DNA of 37,928 nucleotides from assembly GCA_023664325.1 (NCBI GenBank), contig JAMPFS010000033.1, forward strand, positions 1 through 37,928, given 5' to 3'. The notes under the pieces are model-generated. The model saw only the letters and a program-made list of their open reading frames with translations, searched no databases and was not told the origin of the DNA. Shown piece by piece: positions 24,002-32,086 of this stretch (within the stretch, counting starts at the first letter, position 1; each line of letters starts with the position of its first letter). A program made the position numbers and the translations under genes. The DNA comes from Clostridium sp. (GTDB lineage: Bacteria > Bacillota > Clostridia > Lachnospirales > Lachnospiraceae).

Positions 24002-24838
24002 ATGGTAGTATATGATATTCCGGTTAAGGTAGAGGGTTCGCTTCCGGGAACCCATTTAGATGTGTATTTGATGGAAAACAGTGATGAGTTGTGGATAAAG
24101 GAACGTCCGCTTATCTTACTCTGTCCGGGCGGCGGGTATGAGCGAACCTCTGACCGGGAGGCAGATCCCCTGGCATTTCGTTTTCTTGCGATGGGATATC
24201 ATGTGGCAATCCTGCGGTACTCCTGTGCGCCGGCAGTATATCCCACTGCATTGTTAGAACTTGCATGGTGTATGAAAATGATCCATGAAAAAGCAGGCGA
24301 ATGGCATGTGGCAAAAAACCGGATTGTGGTGGAAGGATGTTCGGCAGGCGGGCATTTGGCGGCAAGCCTCGGCATGTTCTGGCACGAGGAATGGCTGGCA
24401 GAACAGACAGGGTGCCAGACGGAGGATTTGCGGCCGGCAGGCATGCTTTTGTGTTATCCGGTGATTACTTCCGGTACACTTGCGCACAGAGGTTCTTTTG
24501 AGGCGCTTCTTGCAGGGCAGTATACGGAGGAGATGTTGGAGAGGGTGTCCCTGGAAAAACAGGTAAGTGAGCATACACCGCCGGCATTTCTCTGGCATAC
24601 CTATACGGATGACTGTGTGCCGGTAGAAAATTCCCTGCTTTTGATCGAGGCGATGAAGCGATATCAGATTCCGGTGGAATTTCATATGTATCCGGCGGGA
24701 GGGCATGGGCTTTCCGCAGCGGACGAATCTTCTATGGATACGGCTCACTATGGTGTGCAAAAGGAATGTCAGTCCTGGCTGCCGCTGGCAAAAACCTGGC
24801 TGGAGGGATTGTTTTTATCGGGAGAGGGGAATTTATAA
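24002..24838 (+). CDS. Alpha/beta hydrolase, esterase-like (HSL/BD-FAE type)
   Basis: The 278-residue cytoplasmic protein has an alpha/beta hydrolase fold with oxyanion loop LLCPGGGYERTS, nucleophile S114 in VEGCSAGGHLAA, acid D203 or D204 in HTYTDDCVPVEN and H235 in YPAGGHGLS. This resembles bacterial acetyl-xylan/feruloyl esterase-like and pectin acetylesterase-like proteins of gut clostridia, but no polysaccharide genes are nearby, so the substrate is unknown. AAGGAGG is 6 bases before the ATG. ispE starts directly after its stop codon. Confidence 0.85.
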   Translation: MVVYDIPVKVEGSLPGTHLDVYLMENSDELWIKERPLILLCPGGGYERTSDREADPLAFRFLAMGYHVAILRYSCAPAVYPTALLELAWCMKMIHEKAGEWHVAKNRIVVEGCSAGGHLAASLGMFWHEEWLAEQTGCQTEDLRPAGMLLCYPVITSGTLAHRGSFEALLAGQYTEEMLERVSLEKQVSEHTPPAFLWHTYTDDCVPVENSLLLIEAMKRYQIPVEFHMYPAGGHGLSAADESSMDTAHYGVQKECQSWLPLAKTWLEGLFLSGEGNL

Positions 24839-25732
24839 ATGAGAAAACCGTTACAGCTAAAGGCATATGGAAAGATTAATTTAGGACTGGATGTTGTGCG
24901 CCGCAGGGAGGACGGTTATCACGAGGTGCGTATGATTATGCAGACGGTTAAGCTGTATGACAAACTGACCTTCCGCCTGTTGGACGAGGATGTGGTTCGG
25001 ATTCAGACGAATCTGGAATTTTTGCCGGTGAATGAGGATAACCTGATCTATAGGGCAGTCAAATTATTAAAGGATACCTATCACGTCAGACAGGGGATGG
25101 AGATTGACCTGTTTAAATGTATTCCCGTGGCAGCGGGAATGGCAGGTGGAAGTACCGATTGCGCTGCGGCGCTCGTGGGCGCAGCAAGGCTGTTTAATCT
25201 GCATTTAAACAAAAAGACATTAATGGAACTCGGCGTGCAGTTAGGGGCGGATGTGCCGTACTGCGTGCTTCGGGGAACAGCCCTTTCCGAGGGAATCGGA
25301 GAGGTGTTAACCGCTTTGCCGCCGATACCGGATTGCCACATTTTGATTGCAAAACCGCCAATTAGCGTGTCCACAAAATTTGTGTATGGACATTTGGATG
25401 CCGCGGGCTTACAAGCGCATCCGGATATTGACGGCATGGCAGATGCAATCCGGAATGGCAGTCTGGCGGGCATTACAGACCGGATGGAGAATGTATTGGA
25501 GACCGTGACGGTTTCGGAATACCCGGTGATTGAGGAGATAAAAAACTGTATGAAAGAGTCCGGCGCCATGAATGCGCTGATGAGTGGTTCCGGGCCGACC
25601 GTGTTTGGGATTTTCAGGGAGGAGGATAAAAAAGCGGCAGAGCAGGCAAGAGATCTGATTCGGAAAAAGGGGCTGGCTAACCATGTATTTTTAGTGAAAC
25701 CGTTTAATCAGGAGGTGCAGGCATGGAGTTAA
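24839..25732 (+). CDS. ispE: 4-diphosphocytidyl-2-C-methyl-D-erythritol kinase
   Basis: The 297-residue GHMP kinase phosphorylates CDP-methylerythritol in the non-mevalonate isoprenoid pathway. Signatures are the N-terminal AYGKINLGLDVVRRREDGYH, the ATP loop PVAAGMAGGSTDCAAALV, GADVPYC and the C-terminal MSGSGPTVFGIF. Length is typical. The ATG immediately follows the hydrolase stop codon, and the end overlaps the GntR gene by 10 bases, so translation is coupled on both sides. Confidence 0.95.
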   Translation: MRKPLQLKAYGKINLGLDVVRRREDGYHEVRMIMQTVKLYDKLTFRLLDEDVVRIQTNLEFLPVNEDNLIYRAVKLLKDTYHVRQGMEIDLFKCIPVAAGMAGGSTDCAAALVGAARLFNLHLNKKTLMELGVQLGADVPYCVLRGTALSEGIGEVLTALPPIPDCHILIAKPPISVSTKFVYGHLDAAGLQAHPDIDGMADAIRNGSLAGITDRMENVLETVTVSEYPVIEEIKNCMKESGAMNALMSGSGPTVFGIFREEDKKAAEQARDLIRKKGLANHVFLVKPFNQEVQAWS

Positions 25733-26394
25733 AATATGACGGAACAAATGAATATCTGCCACTTCGGGATGTTGTGTTTCATGCATTGCGGCAGGCGATT
25801 GTGACTGGCGAATTTGCGCCGGGAGAACGGCTGATGGAGATTAAGCTGGCAAATAAATTAGGAGTCAGCCGGACACCTGTCCGGGAGGCAATTCGGATGT
25901 TAGAGTTAGAGGGGCTTGTGGTGATGATTCCAAGAAGGGGAGCGGAGGTTGCCCGCATCACGGAGAAAGACTTGCGGGATGCTTTAGAGGTGCGCACCGC
26001 CATTGAAGAACTTTCGGTGGAGCTTGCCTGTGAACGGATCAATGACGAGGGGCGGGAAAAGCTTAAGCAGGCATGCAATGATTTTAAAGAGGCAATTGCC
26101 ACAAAACATGTGCAAAACATTGTGGATGGTGATGTGAGATTTCATGAGGTCATTTTTGAACTGACGAATAACAGGCGCCTGATTAATATTGCCCAGAACC
26201 TGCGGGAGCAGGTGTACCGTTACCGTGTCGAATATGTCAAAGATTTTTCCTATCATGATGTCTTAGTGGAGGAACATTATGAGATTACCAATGCGATTTT
26301 GACAAATGATGTAAAGACAGCGAAAGAGATTATGCGCAAGCATTTATATAACCAGGAATTGATTGTGATTAAGAATCTGAAAGATTCGCTGTAG
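25723..26394 (+). CDS. GntR-family regulator with FCD domain
   Basis: The 223-residue protein has an N-terminal winged helix (about 10-78; LANKLGVSRTPVREAIRMLE) and a helical FCD ligand domain (about 85-210). Likely metal-site residues lie in DGDVRFHEVIF, EEHYEITNAI and RKHLYNQ. FadR-subgroup members usually bind a small carboxylate, sometimes with a metal. GGAGG lies 6 bases before the ATG at 25723, inside the end of ispE. It might control its own cluster, but I see no clear operator. A strong terminator follows. Confidence 0.9.
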   Translation: MELKYDGTNEYLPLRDVVFHALRQAIVTGEFAPGERLMEIKLANKLGVSRTPVREAIRMLELEGLVVMIPRRGAEVARITEKDLRDALEVRTAIEELSVELACERINDEGREKLKQACNDFKEAIATKHVQNIVDGDVRFHEVIFELTNNRRLINIAQNLREQVYRYRVEYVKDFSYHDVLVEEHYEITNAILTNDVKTAKEIMRKHLYNQELIVIKNLKDSL

Positions 26395-26420
26395 GCAGAA
26401 GAATCAAAAAGAAAAAAACA

Positions 26421-26450
26421 GAATAAGAAATAACAACCTCACACATAATA
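26421..26450 (+). promoter_or_regulatory. Sigma-G-like promoter of the gerA-type operon
   Basis: GAATA (26421-26425), an 18-base spacer and CATAATA (26444-26450) match the Bacillus subtilis sigma-G consensus (gHATR, 17-18 bases, CATWHTA) at every position. Expected transcription start is near 26457. It lies 70 bases before the germination gene start, within the terminator of the preceding operon. Confidence 0.65.
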
Positions 26451-26493
26451 GATGTAATAAAGCAAGTATATCTGGAATGTGTGAGGTTTTTTT
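26435..26493 (+). terminator. Terminator of the ispE-gntR cluster, containing the gerAA ribosome site
   Basis: A perfect 11-bp stem (AACCTCACACA at 26435-26445 with TGTGTGAGGTT at 26478-26488) encloses a second stem (AGATGTA at 26450-26456 with TATATCT at 26467-26473). Seven T residues (26487-26493) end just before the gerAA start codon. GAGG of the gerAA ribosome site (26483-26486) lies inside the 3' arm. Confidence 0.85.
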
Positions 26494-28116
26494 ATGGATA
26501 TAACATATAATGAGAACAACGAGATCAATATGAAAATCAGCAGGGATTTGAATGTAAATATTCAAATTATGGAGACTCTTTTTCAGGATGCGGATGATAT
26601 GGTATGGAAACGGTTTGAGTTAGAGAGGGATGGAACCACACTTGGTATATATATTCTGTACATTGATGGAATGTCGGATGGGGAAATGGTGGAACGAACC
26701 ATCACAAAACCGCTTTTGTATGAGTGGAGAAATGCAGGGCTGACAGCCGGCTCATCTGACCGCAAAAATGCCGGAAAAAATGGCAGCGGCAATCGGCAGC
26801 CCCGGAGTAAGGATTTGCTGAGTCATGCGGCATTTGATTTTATCTTCCACTATCAGACAGAATCTGTGGATATGAGTAAGGCAGATCAGATGGGCAAAGT
26901 GTTAGATGCCGTATTAAATGGTGATTCCGCTGTTTTTGTAGATGGGCAGGAGCAGGCTGCTATTCTGGCATCCAAAAAACTGCCGGGGCGATCCGTTGAC
27001 TCGCCAAAGAAAGAGGGAGGTCTGAAGGGACCGTCAGACAGTTTCATCGAAAATTTTCGGACAAACACGGCGCTGCTTAGAAGGAAGATTAAGGATCCAA
27101 AGCTGAAGGAAAAGCAGGGGTATATTGGGCAGCGTTCCCGAACCGTTTACGGGCTCATGTATTTGGAAGACCTTGTGGAACCGGATCTGCTTGAGGCAGT
27201 TGAGAAACGGCTTAGCAGCTTCACGATTGACAGTATTTTTGACAGTGGGATGCTGGTGCATCTGTTAGAGGAGAAATGGTACTCCCCATTTCCACAGGTG
27301 CAGACAACGGAAAGACCGGATAAGGCGGCTTCGGCAATTTCGGAAGGCAGGGTGGTTTTAGTGGTGGATAACTCCCCCGAGGTCATTATCCTGCCCTGTA
27401 CGCTGAACTCTTTTTTTCAGGCATCGGATGATTATTACAATCGGTTTGGCGTTGCTACGTTTGCAAGGTTTATACGGTATTTAGCGGCATTTATCACAGT
27501 GCTTCTTCCGGGATTGTATATCGCAGTAACCTGCTTTTATCCACAGATTCTTCCGACAGAATTTTTACTTGCCATTGTGGGCGCGAGAAATAATGTGACC
27601 TTTCCGATTGTGGCAGAAGTGCTGTTGATGGAATTTCTGTTTGAACTGCTGCGGGAGGCGGGAATCCGGCTTCCCGGGCAGATGGGCAATACCATTGGCG
27701 TGGTGGGCGGTCTGATTGTCGGACAGGCGGCAGTGGAGGCGGCGCTTGTCAGTACAATTGTGGTGATTGTGGTGGCGCTTACTGCCATTGCCTCTTTTGC
27801 CATTCCCAATGAGGAATTTTCCTCCACCTTCCGGCTGCTCAAATTTTTGATGATTCTGCTTGGCGCAGTATGGGGTCTTTATGGAATTATGGTTGGCGCA
27901 TTGGTGCTGCTGGTTCACCTTGCATCTATGGAAAGTTTTGGGATTCCTTATCTGATGCCGGCGGTGGCGGGCAGCGCAGATGACGGAGTCGAGTATCAGG
28001 ATTTTGTAATACGCAAGCCCATCTTTACTATGCGGGAGCGGCCGATTTATACCCAGATGGGACAGCGGCGCAGGTTTCGTCAGAGACAGAATGAGGAAAC
28101 GGTCAAAGGAAAATGA
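26494..28116 (+). CDS. Spore germinant receptor A subunit (GerAA/GerKA family)
   Basis: The 540-residue protein has the typical two-part layout: a hydrophilic N-terminal region (about 1-325) with RSRTVYGLMYLEDLVEPDLLEAV in shorter pieces and the segment VVLVVDNSPEVIILPCTLNSFF, then a membrane part with about five to six helices (about 325-490), including LLPGLYIAVTCFYPQILPTE and GNTIGVVGGLIVGQAAVEA. The GerA family A subunit sits in the inner spore membrane and binds or relays germinant signals. The GAGG ribosome site is 7 bases before the ATG. Residues 90-110 (Gly/Asn/Lys-rich) look like a variable linker. The germinant is unknown. Confidence 0.93.
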   Translation: MDITYNENNEINMKISRDLNVNIQIMETLFQDADDMVWKRFELERDGTTLGIYILYIDGMSDGEMVERTITKPLLYEWRNAGLTAGSSDRKNAGKNGSGNRQPRSKDLLSHAAFDFIFHYQTESVDMSKADQMGKVLDAVLNGDSAVFVDGQEQAAILASKKLPGRSVDSPKKEGGLKGPSDSFIENFRTNTALLRRKIKDPKLKEKQGYIGQRSRTVYGLMYLEDLVEPDLLEAVEKRLSSFTIDSIFDSGMLVHLLEEKWYSPFPQVQTTERPDKAASAISEGRVVLVVDNSPEVIILPCTLNSFFQASDDYYNRFGVATFARFIRYLAAFITVLLPGLYIAVTCFYPQILPTEFLLAIVGARNNVTFPIVAEVLLMEFLFELLREAGIRLPGQMGNTIGVVGGLIVGQAAVEAALVSTIVVIVVALTAIASFAIPNEEFSSTFRLLKFLMILLGAVWGLYGIMVGALVLLVHLASMESFGIPYLMPAVAGSADDGVEYQDFVIRKPIFTMRERPIYTQMGQRRRFRQRQNEETVKGK

Positions 28117-28181
28117 ACTCTTATGATCTGAGAGATAGCAATTGTGGCGGTTTAGAGGAATAACCGGATTGGAGGAAATGT

Positions 28182-29426
28182 ATGTTTAGTGAAAATGGAA
28201 GAATATCGGAAAAGCAGATGAGGAGAATGTTGGTTCTTCCTCTGTATGCCAGCCTGGTTTTCGTGGTTCCCCATCTGTCAGCGTGGCTGTTTGGCGAGAG
28301 TATTGTGCCGGGGTTGATTGTATTTTTGGTGTTCGCATGTATCTATGTGGGATGTATTTATGGATTGTCAGCCTGGGTCTGGAAGACGGGCAGAATTTAC
28401 GGGGTTTCCATCTGTGACTGGGAACGGCAGGCGCAGGCTGCGGAAAATAAAAAAGCAGATATTCCGCTAAATGGGAAGAAGTCTGTAGGCGCAGTGGGAA
28501 GGCTGTTGGTTTTGTTACAGGCATTACGGCTTATCGTCCGTCTTGCATTTTATATATGCCTTTCCATTGAGGTGTTAGGGGAAGGACAGGTGCCGTATAT
28601 GCCGAATCATGACAACGGGAATGTGGGCAGCCTTTTGGTGGTACTGCCGCTTTTGCTGACAGCCTTATATGCCGCAGGTAAATATATGGAAAAACAGGGC
28701 AGGATTTATGAACTGATTTTCTGGATTTTGTATATACCATTGGTGCTGGTTCTCATTTTTGGAATCTGGGAAGTGGATTTTTCTGTCTTTCTTCCGAAAT
28801 GGAATCTATCTGTCGGAGCGTTGCTGTTTCGCGGCTATTTGCTGCTTAGCTTTTTGCTGCCGGTGGAAAATTATATACTGCTGCGTCCGTTTTTGCAGGA
28901 GCAGTCAGAAAAGAAAAATGGGAAAAAATATCCCGGCATGCCCTCATTTTTTGCAGTGATGGGAACTGTCTTACTGGTCTGTGTTCTCACCCTATTTATA
29001 CTTGGAATTTATGGCGTACATGGCGCCGGTTCGGAGGATATGCTGACGGTTGCCATTATGCGTTATATCCGGCTGCCGCTGGGCTTTATCGAGCGTGTGG
29101 ATGTTTTGCTGATATGGTTTTTTATGATTGGCTGTTTTGTTCTGATTGGACAGACGTTGTATTTTTCGGGCAGGCTGCTGTCGGCTGCATTTCCAAAGGT
29201 AAAACGGGATTTGCTGCTTTTGGCGGTACTCGCAGCGGCTATGGCGATTGTGGCATTTATGCCGGGATATGATTCGACACTCTGGCTTTACCGGAGTTAT
29301 GGCGCAGTAATGGATTTGCCGCTTTCCCTGCTTCTGCCGTTGATAGGCGTTTTGGACATACAGTCCTTTCATGGCAGGGAGAAATGGAATGTGGAAAAAG
29401 GGGGAAATGACAATGCGGTGTCTTAG
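28182..29426 (+). CDS. Spore germinant receptor B subunit (GerAB-like transporter fold)
   Basis: The 414-residue integral membrane protein has about ten predicted helices, begins with RISEKQMRRMLVLPLYASL and lies between the GerAA- and GerAC-like genes, as expected for the B subunit of the APC-transporter-like endospore germination family. This subunit is thought to form the germinant pocket. Residues 85-105 hold a charged insert between helices. GGAGG lies 7 bases before the ATG. Sequence conservation in this family is low; gene order supports the call strongly. Confidence 0.85.
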   Translation: MFSENGRISEKQMRRMLVLPLYASLVFVVPHLSAWLFGESIVPGLIVFLVFACIYVGCIYGLSAWVWKTGRIYGVSICDWERQAQAAENKKADIPLNGKKSVGAVGRLLVLLQALRLIVRLAFYICLSIEVLGEGQVPYMPNHDNGNVGSLLVVLPLLLTALYAAGKYMEKQGRIYELIFWILYIPLVLVLIFGIWEVDFSVFLPKWNLSVGALLFRGYLLLSFLLPVENYILLRPFLQEQSEKKNGKKYPGMPSFFAVMGTVLLVCVLTLFILGIYGVHGAGSEDMLTVAIMRYIRLPLGFIERVDVLLIWFFMIGCFVLIGQTLYFSGRLLSAAFPKVKRDLLLLAVLAAAMAIVAFMPGYDSTLWLYRSYGAVMDLPLSLLLPLIGVLDIQSFHGREKWNVEKGGNDNAVS

Positions 29427-30099
29427 GATGAGAAATGTGAAATATGCGATGGGAGGATTTCTCCTGTCTGCCGGTGTATGCTTTTTGACGGGCTGCGGCA
29501 TGGATGCCCGCATGGGAAACGATATGAAAAATGTGGAGGAACGGGATTATGCGACAATTCTGCTGATTGAAGAAAACGAGGATGCAGATTACCATTTTGT
29601 GCTTGGGCTGGCACAGGAGAAAGTCGTGGGGGAAAAGAGCATGGTGGAGGAGGTCAGCGAGTGGGATGCAGAGAATTTAGACGAGCTGGCAAAAAATTAC
29701 GGGAATGTGACGGGAAAGGATTTGTCCTTGGCACATCTTAAGATGATCCTTGTTGCCGGACAGCCGGAGGAGGAAGGGAGCAGGGAGAGTGACCGGCTTA
29801 ACCGGCTTCAGAGGGAGTCATGGATGGAACAGCTTTTGTACATGCTCGAGGAGGAGGACGAGATTGCGAAGACCTGTGCCATGTTGGAACTGTGGGAAGC
29901 GCAGGAGTTTATTGATTTTTTGGAAGATGAGGAAGAGCCGGTGGGAAATTATCTGGAAAACCTGGTACGCATGAAAGAACGGCAGGGAGTGGATGTTCCC
30001 TGGCTGAAGGATTACTTAAAGGCATTGCGGGAAAATGAAAAAATGGAGGCATCCTATCTGGTAGAAGCGGAGGAGGGATGGGAGATTTCTGCTGAATAA
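29413..30099 (+). CDS. GerAC-like spore germination lipoprotein, short form
   Basis: The 228-residue protein begins with a lipoprotein signal ending LSAGVCFLTGCGMD; the lipobox LTGC places the lipid on the cysteine. The part after it (ERDYATILLIEENED, HFVLGLAQEK) matches the beginning of GerAC N-terminal domains. GerAC proteins are usually about 350-400 residues; here the C-terminal domain is missing and the rest is very acidic and helical. There is no frameshift, since the frame closes cleanly, so it looks like a natural short form. The ATG at 29413 fits AAGGGGG 8 bases upstream and overlaps gerAB by 14 bases. Confidence 0.75.
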   Translation: MRCLRMRNVKYAMGGFLLSAGVCFLTGCGMDARMGNDMKNVEERDYATILLIEENEDADYHFVLGLAQEKVVGEKSMVEEVSEWDAENLDELAKNYGNVTGKDLSLAHLKMILVAGQPEEEGSRESDRLNRLQRESWMEQLLYMLEEEDEIAKTCAMLELWEAQEFIDFLEDEEEPVGNYLENLVRMKERQGVDVPWLKDYLKALRENEKMEASYLVEAEEGWEISAE

Positions 30100-30129
30100 T
30101 CAAAAAAATGTCACTTTTTTGGCGTCGTT

Positions 30130-30158
30130 GTATATTCTAAATAATATGGGAAATACTT
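30130..30158 (+). promoter_or_regulatory. Candidate sigma-F-like promoter of spoIIR
   Basis: GTATA (30130-30134) and GGAAATACTT (30149-30158) resemble the sigma-F -35 (GYWTA) and -10 (GGNRANANTW) elements, with a 14-base spacer that is slightly short. spoIIR is a known sigma-F target in Bacillus. A weaker sigma-A-like pair (TTGGCG, 17 bases, TAATAT) overlaps the same stretch. Confidence 0.4.
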
Positions 30159-30191
30159 TCAACTAATAAAAGAAGAAAGAAGGTTTCGCAT

Positions 30192-31181
30192 ATGAAGGGT
30201 TATAAAATATTCAGGGATGTGGTTACAGCCGTTTTACTGGGAATCGTGGGCGGTTTTTTAGTAGCCGTAATCTCTTATTATCAGGAACACAGAGAGGGCG
30301 GCATCACGCAGACCGCTTTCGCAGTACTTAACAGTTTTGATACAGTGGCAGAGGCTTATAGCAGCGATCATTTGGTGAATGTAGACAGAGAGGAACTTGC
30401 CAGGGCGGATGCTGCTTATGGAACGGAAAAAATTTCCGGTCTAAAGGATGAAGTGGAGGACGTATTTGACCGTATCGAAGATGGTGATGAAACCGTCTTT
30501 ACGGAAACCGGGCTTGCTGCTGCCTTGGCAGGAGTGAGTGGAGGGAAAAGTTCTGCGCTGTTGGAGAGCGCCGGAGATTTTGACGGGGAAATTATCGCTA
30601 TGGAGGGCGAGGATGGAAATATGGAGTACGGAGAACCGTATGATGGAATTTTGCGGTTTCATGTCCGGGCAAACAGTGACAGCAATGCGGATCAGGAGCT
30701 GAAACTGGCAGTCAAGGAGGATGTGGTGACGATGTTAAGACCACTCCTTGAAAATTGCCAGGATGTAGCCGAGAGTAAAAATATCATTGTGGCAAATCTG
30801 CAAAATATCTATACGGCAGCGATTAATACGATTGTGGAGCAGGGGTATGACTATGATGTAAAGGTGTATGTGACAGAGGAGGAATTTCCTGCCAAAACAT
30901 ATGGGGATCTGACCTTCCCGGCAGGTAATTACCAGGCGCTCCGCATTGATATCGGAGAGGCGAAAGGGCAGAACTGGTGGTGTGTTATGTTTCCGCCGCT
31001 GTGCTTTATTGATGCATCCACCGCTGTTGTCTCCGAGGAGGGAAAGGAGGCGTTGAAACGCGCCTTGACTTCAGAGGAGTATGAGGCGTTATATGCTTAT
31101 TACAATGGATGCGGAGAGGAAGAAGACATAACAATTGAAGGCCGCTCCTGGCTGCTTGACTGTTGGAAAAAAATAAAATAA
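30192..31181 (+). CDS. spoIIR: Stage II sporulation protein R, with N-terminal insertion
   Basis: SpoIIR is made in the forespore and signals across the septum to activate SpoIIGA, which processes pro-sigma-E in the mother cell. The conserved domain runs from about residue 154 (LRFHVRANSDSNADQELKLA) through FPAKTYGDLTFPAGNYQALR to GQNWWCVMFPPLCFIDAS. A membrane or signal helix is at about 9-29. Between the two, residues 31-152 form an acidic insertion with no recognised motif; in B. subtilis the conserved part starts near residue 43 and the whole protein is about 224 residues, against 329 here. AAGAAGG precedes the ATG. A perfect-looking terminator follows. Confidence 0.92.
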   Translation: MKGYKIFRDVVTAVLLGIVGGFLVAVISYYQEHREGGITQTAFAVLNSFDTVAEAYSSDHLVNVDREELARADAAYGTEKISGLKDEVEDVFDRIEDGDETVFTETGLAAALAGVSGGKSSALLESAGDFDGEIIAMEGEDGNMEYGEPYDGILRFHVRANSDSNADQELKLAVKEDVVTMLRPLLENCQDVAESKNIIVANLQNIYTAAINTIVEQGYDYDVKVYVTEEEFPAKTYGDLTFPAGNYQALRIDIGEAKGQNWWCVMFPPLCFIDASTAVVSEEGKEALKRALTSEEYEALYAYYNGCGEEEDITIEGRSWLLDCWKKIK

Positions 31182-31216
31182 GGATATAGGAAGGATACAT
31201 CTTTTTGCTAGAATAG

Positions 31217-31251
31217 TACCCAGCAGCAGAAAAGCTGCCGGGTATTTTTTT
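31217..31251 (+). terminator. Intrinsic terminator after spoIIR
   Basis: TACCCAGCAGC (31217-31227) and GCTGCCGGGTA (31234-31244) form an 11-bp stem with one mismatch and a 6-base loop, followed by seven T residues. Confidence 0.9.
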
Positions 31252-31280
31252 GGCAGCTGCACCGTAAACATTTTCTCAAA

Positions 31281-31309
31281 TTGTCCGATTGTGTCAAAAA
31301 TGCTATGAT
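31281..31309 (+). promoter_or_regulatory. Promoter of the second two-component locus
   Basis: TTGTCC (31281-31286), a 17-base spacer and TATGAT (31304-31309) lie 59 bases before the regulator gene. Confidence 0.6.
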
Positions 31310-31368
31310 AAGCTTATTCGGAATCAGAGCAGTCTGCATGGTTTGAGCAGACAGGACGGGAGGATATT

Positions 31369-32049
31369 ATGGTATATCAGATTTTATTAGTGGAAGATGA
31401 CAGGCAGATACAGGAAATTCTTTCAGACTATTTTTTGGAAAAGGGAGATGGGAAAATCGAGCTGACAGTGGCAAAGAATGGAGAGGATGGTCTGGAACGG
31501 TTCTATGAGATGGAGTATGACCTTGTGCTTTTGGATGTCATGATGCCGGGCATGGACGGTTTTGAACTTTGCAGGCAGATGCGGCAGCAGAGCATTGTGC
31601 CGATTATTTTCCTGACGGCGCGGGGAATGGAGGAAGATATTCTTTATGGCTATGATTTGGGCTGTGACGACTATATGGTAAAACCGTTTTCGTTAGCGGA
31701 ACTGTATGCGAAGGTGAATGCGCTGTTAAAGCGGGCAAAGGGTCTTGTGGGTGAGAATGAGATGGTTTGTGGCAGCATTTCCTTAAATCCGGTTACCCTC
31801 TGTGTTCAGGCGGATGGCAAACGGCTCGAGCTTCCTCCAAAGCAGTATGCGCTGCTCAAGTATCTGATGGAACATAAGGGTATGGTAGTGGAGAGGGAGA
31901 CACTGCTGACCAGAATTTGGGGTTATGATTATGAGGGCAGCGACAGGGTGGTGGATAACCATATTAAGAAGCTTCGCAAAGCATTAGGACGTGCGGGCAG
32001 CCAGATTAAGACCATTATTAAAAAGGGATACCGGATGGATGAACATTAA
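31369..32049 (+). CDS. OmpR/PhoB-family response regulator
   Basis: The 226-residue protein has a receiver domain (ED-D at 9-11, phospho-acceptor D56 in LVLLDVMMPGMDG, T and K in FLTARG and DDYMVKPFS) and a winged helix (about 125-225; LPPKQYALLKYLMEHKG, VDNHIKKLRKALG). GGGAGG precedes the ATG. The lipoprotein gene follows after 37 bases and the kinase gene after that, so the three are probably one transcription unit. Targets are unknown. Confidence 0.93.
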   Translation: MVYQILLVEDDRQIQEILSDYFLEKGDGKIELTVAKNGEDGLERFYEMEYDLVLLDVMMPGMDGFELCRQMRQQSIVPIIFLTARGMEEDILYGYDLGCDDYMVKPFSLAELYAKVNALLKRAKGLVGENEMVCGSISLNPVTLCVQADGKRLELPPKQYALLKYLMEHKGMVVERETLLTRIWGYDYEGSDRVVDNHIKKLRKALGRAGSQIKTIIKKGYRMDEH

Positions 32050-32086
32050 GGAAATGCTGCCGGTTACCGATTGGGGAGGGAGAGAA

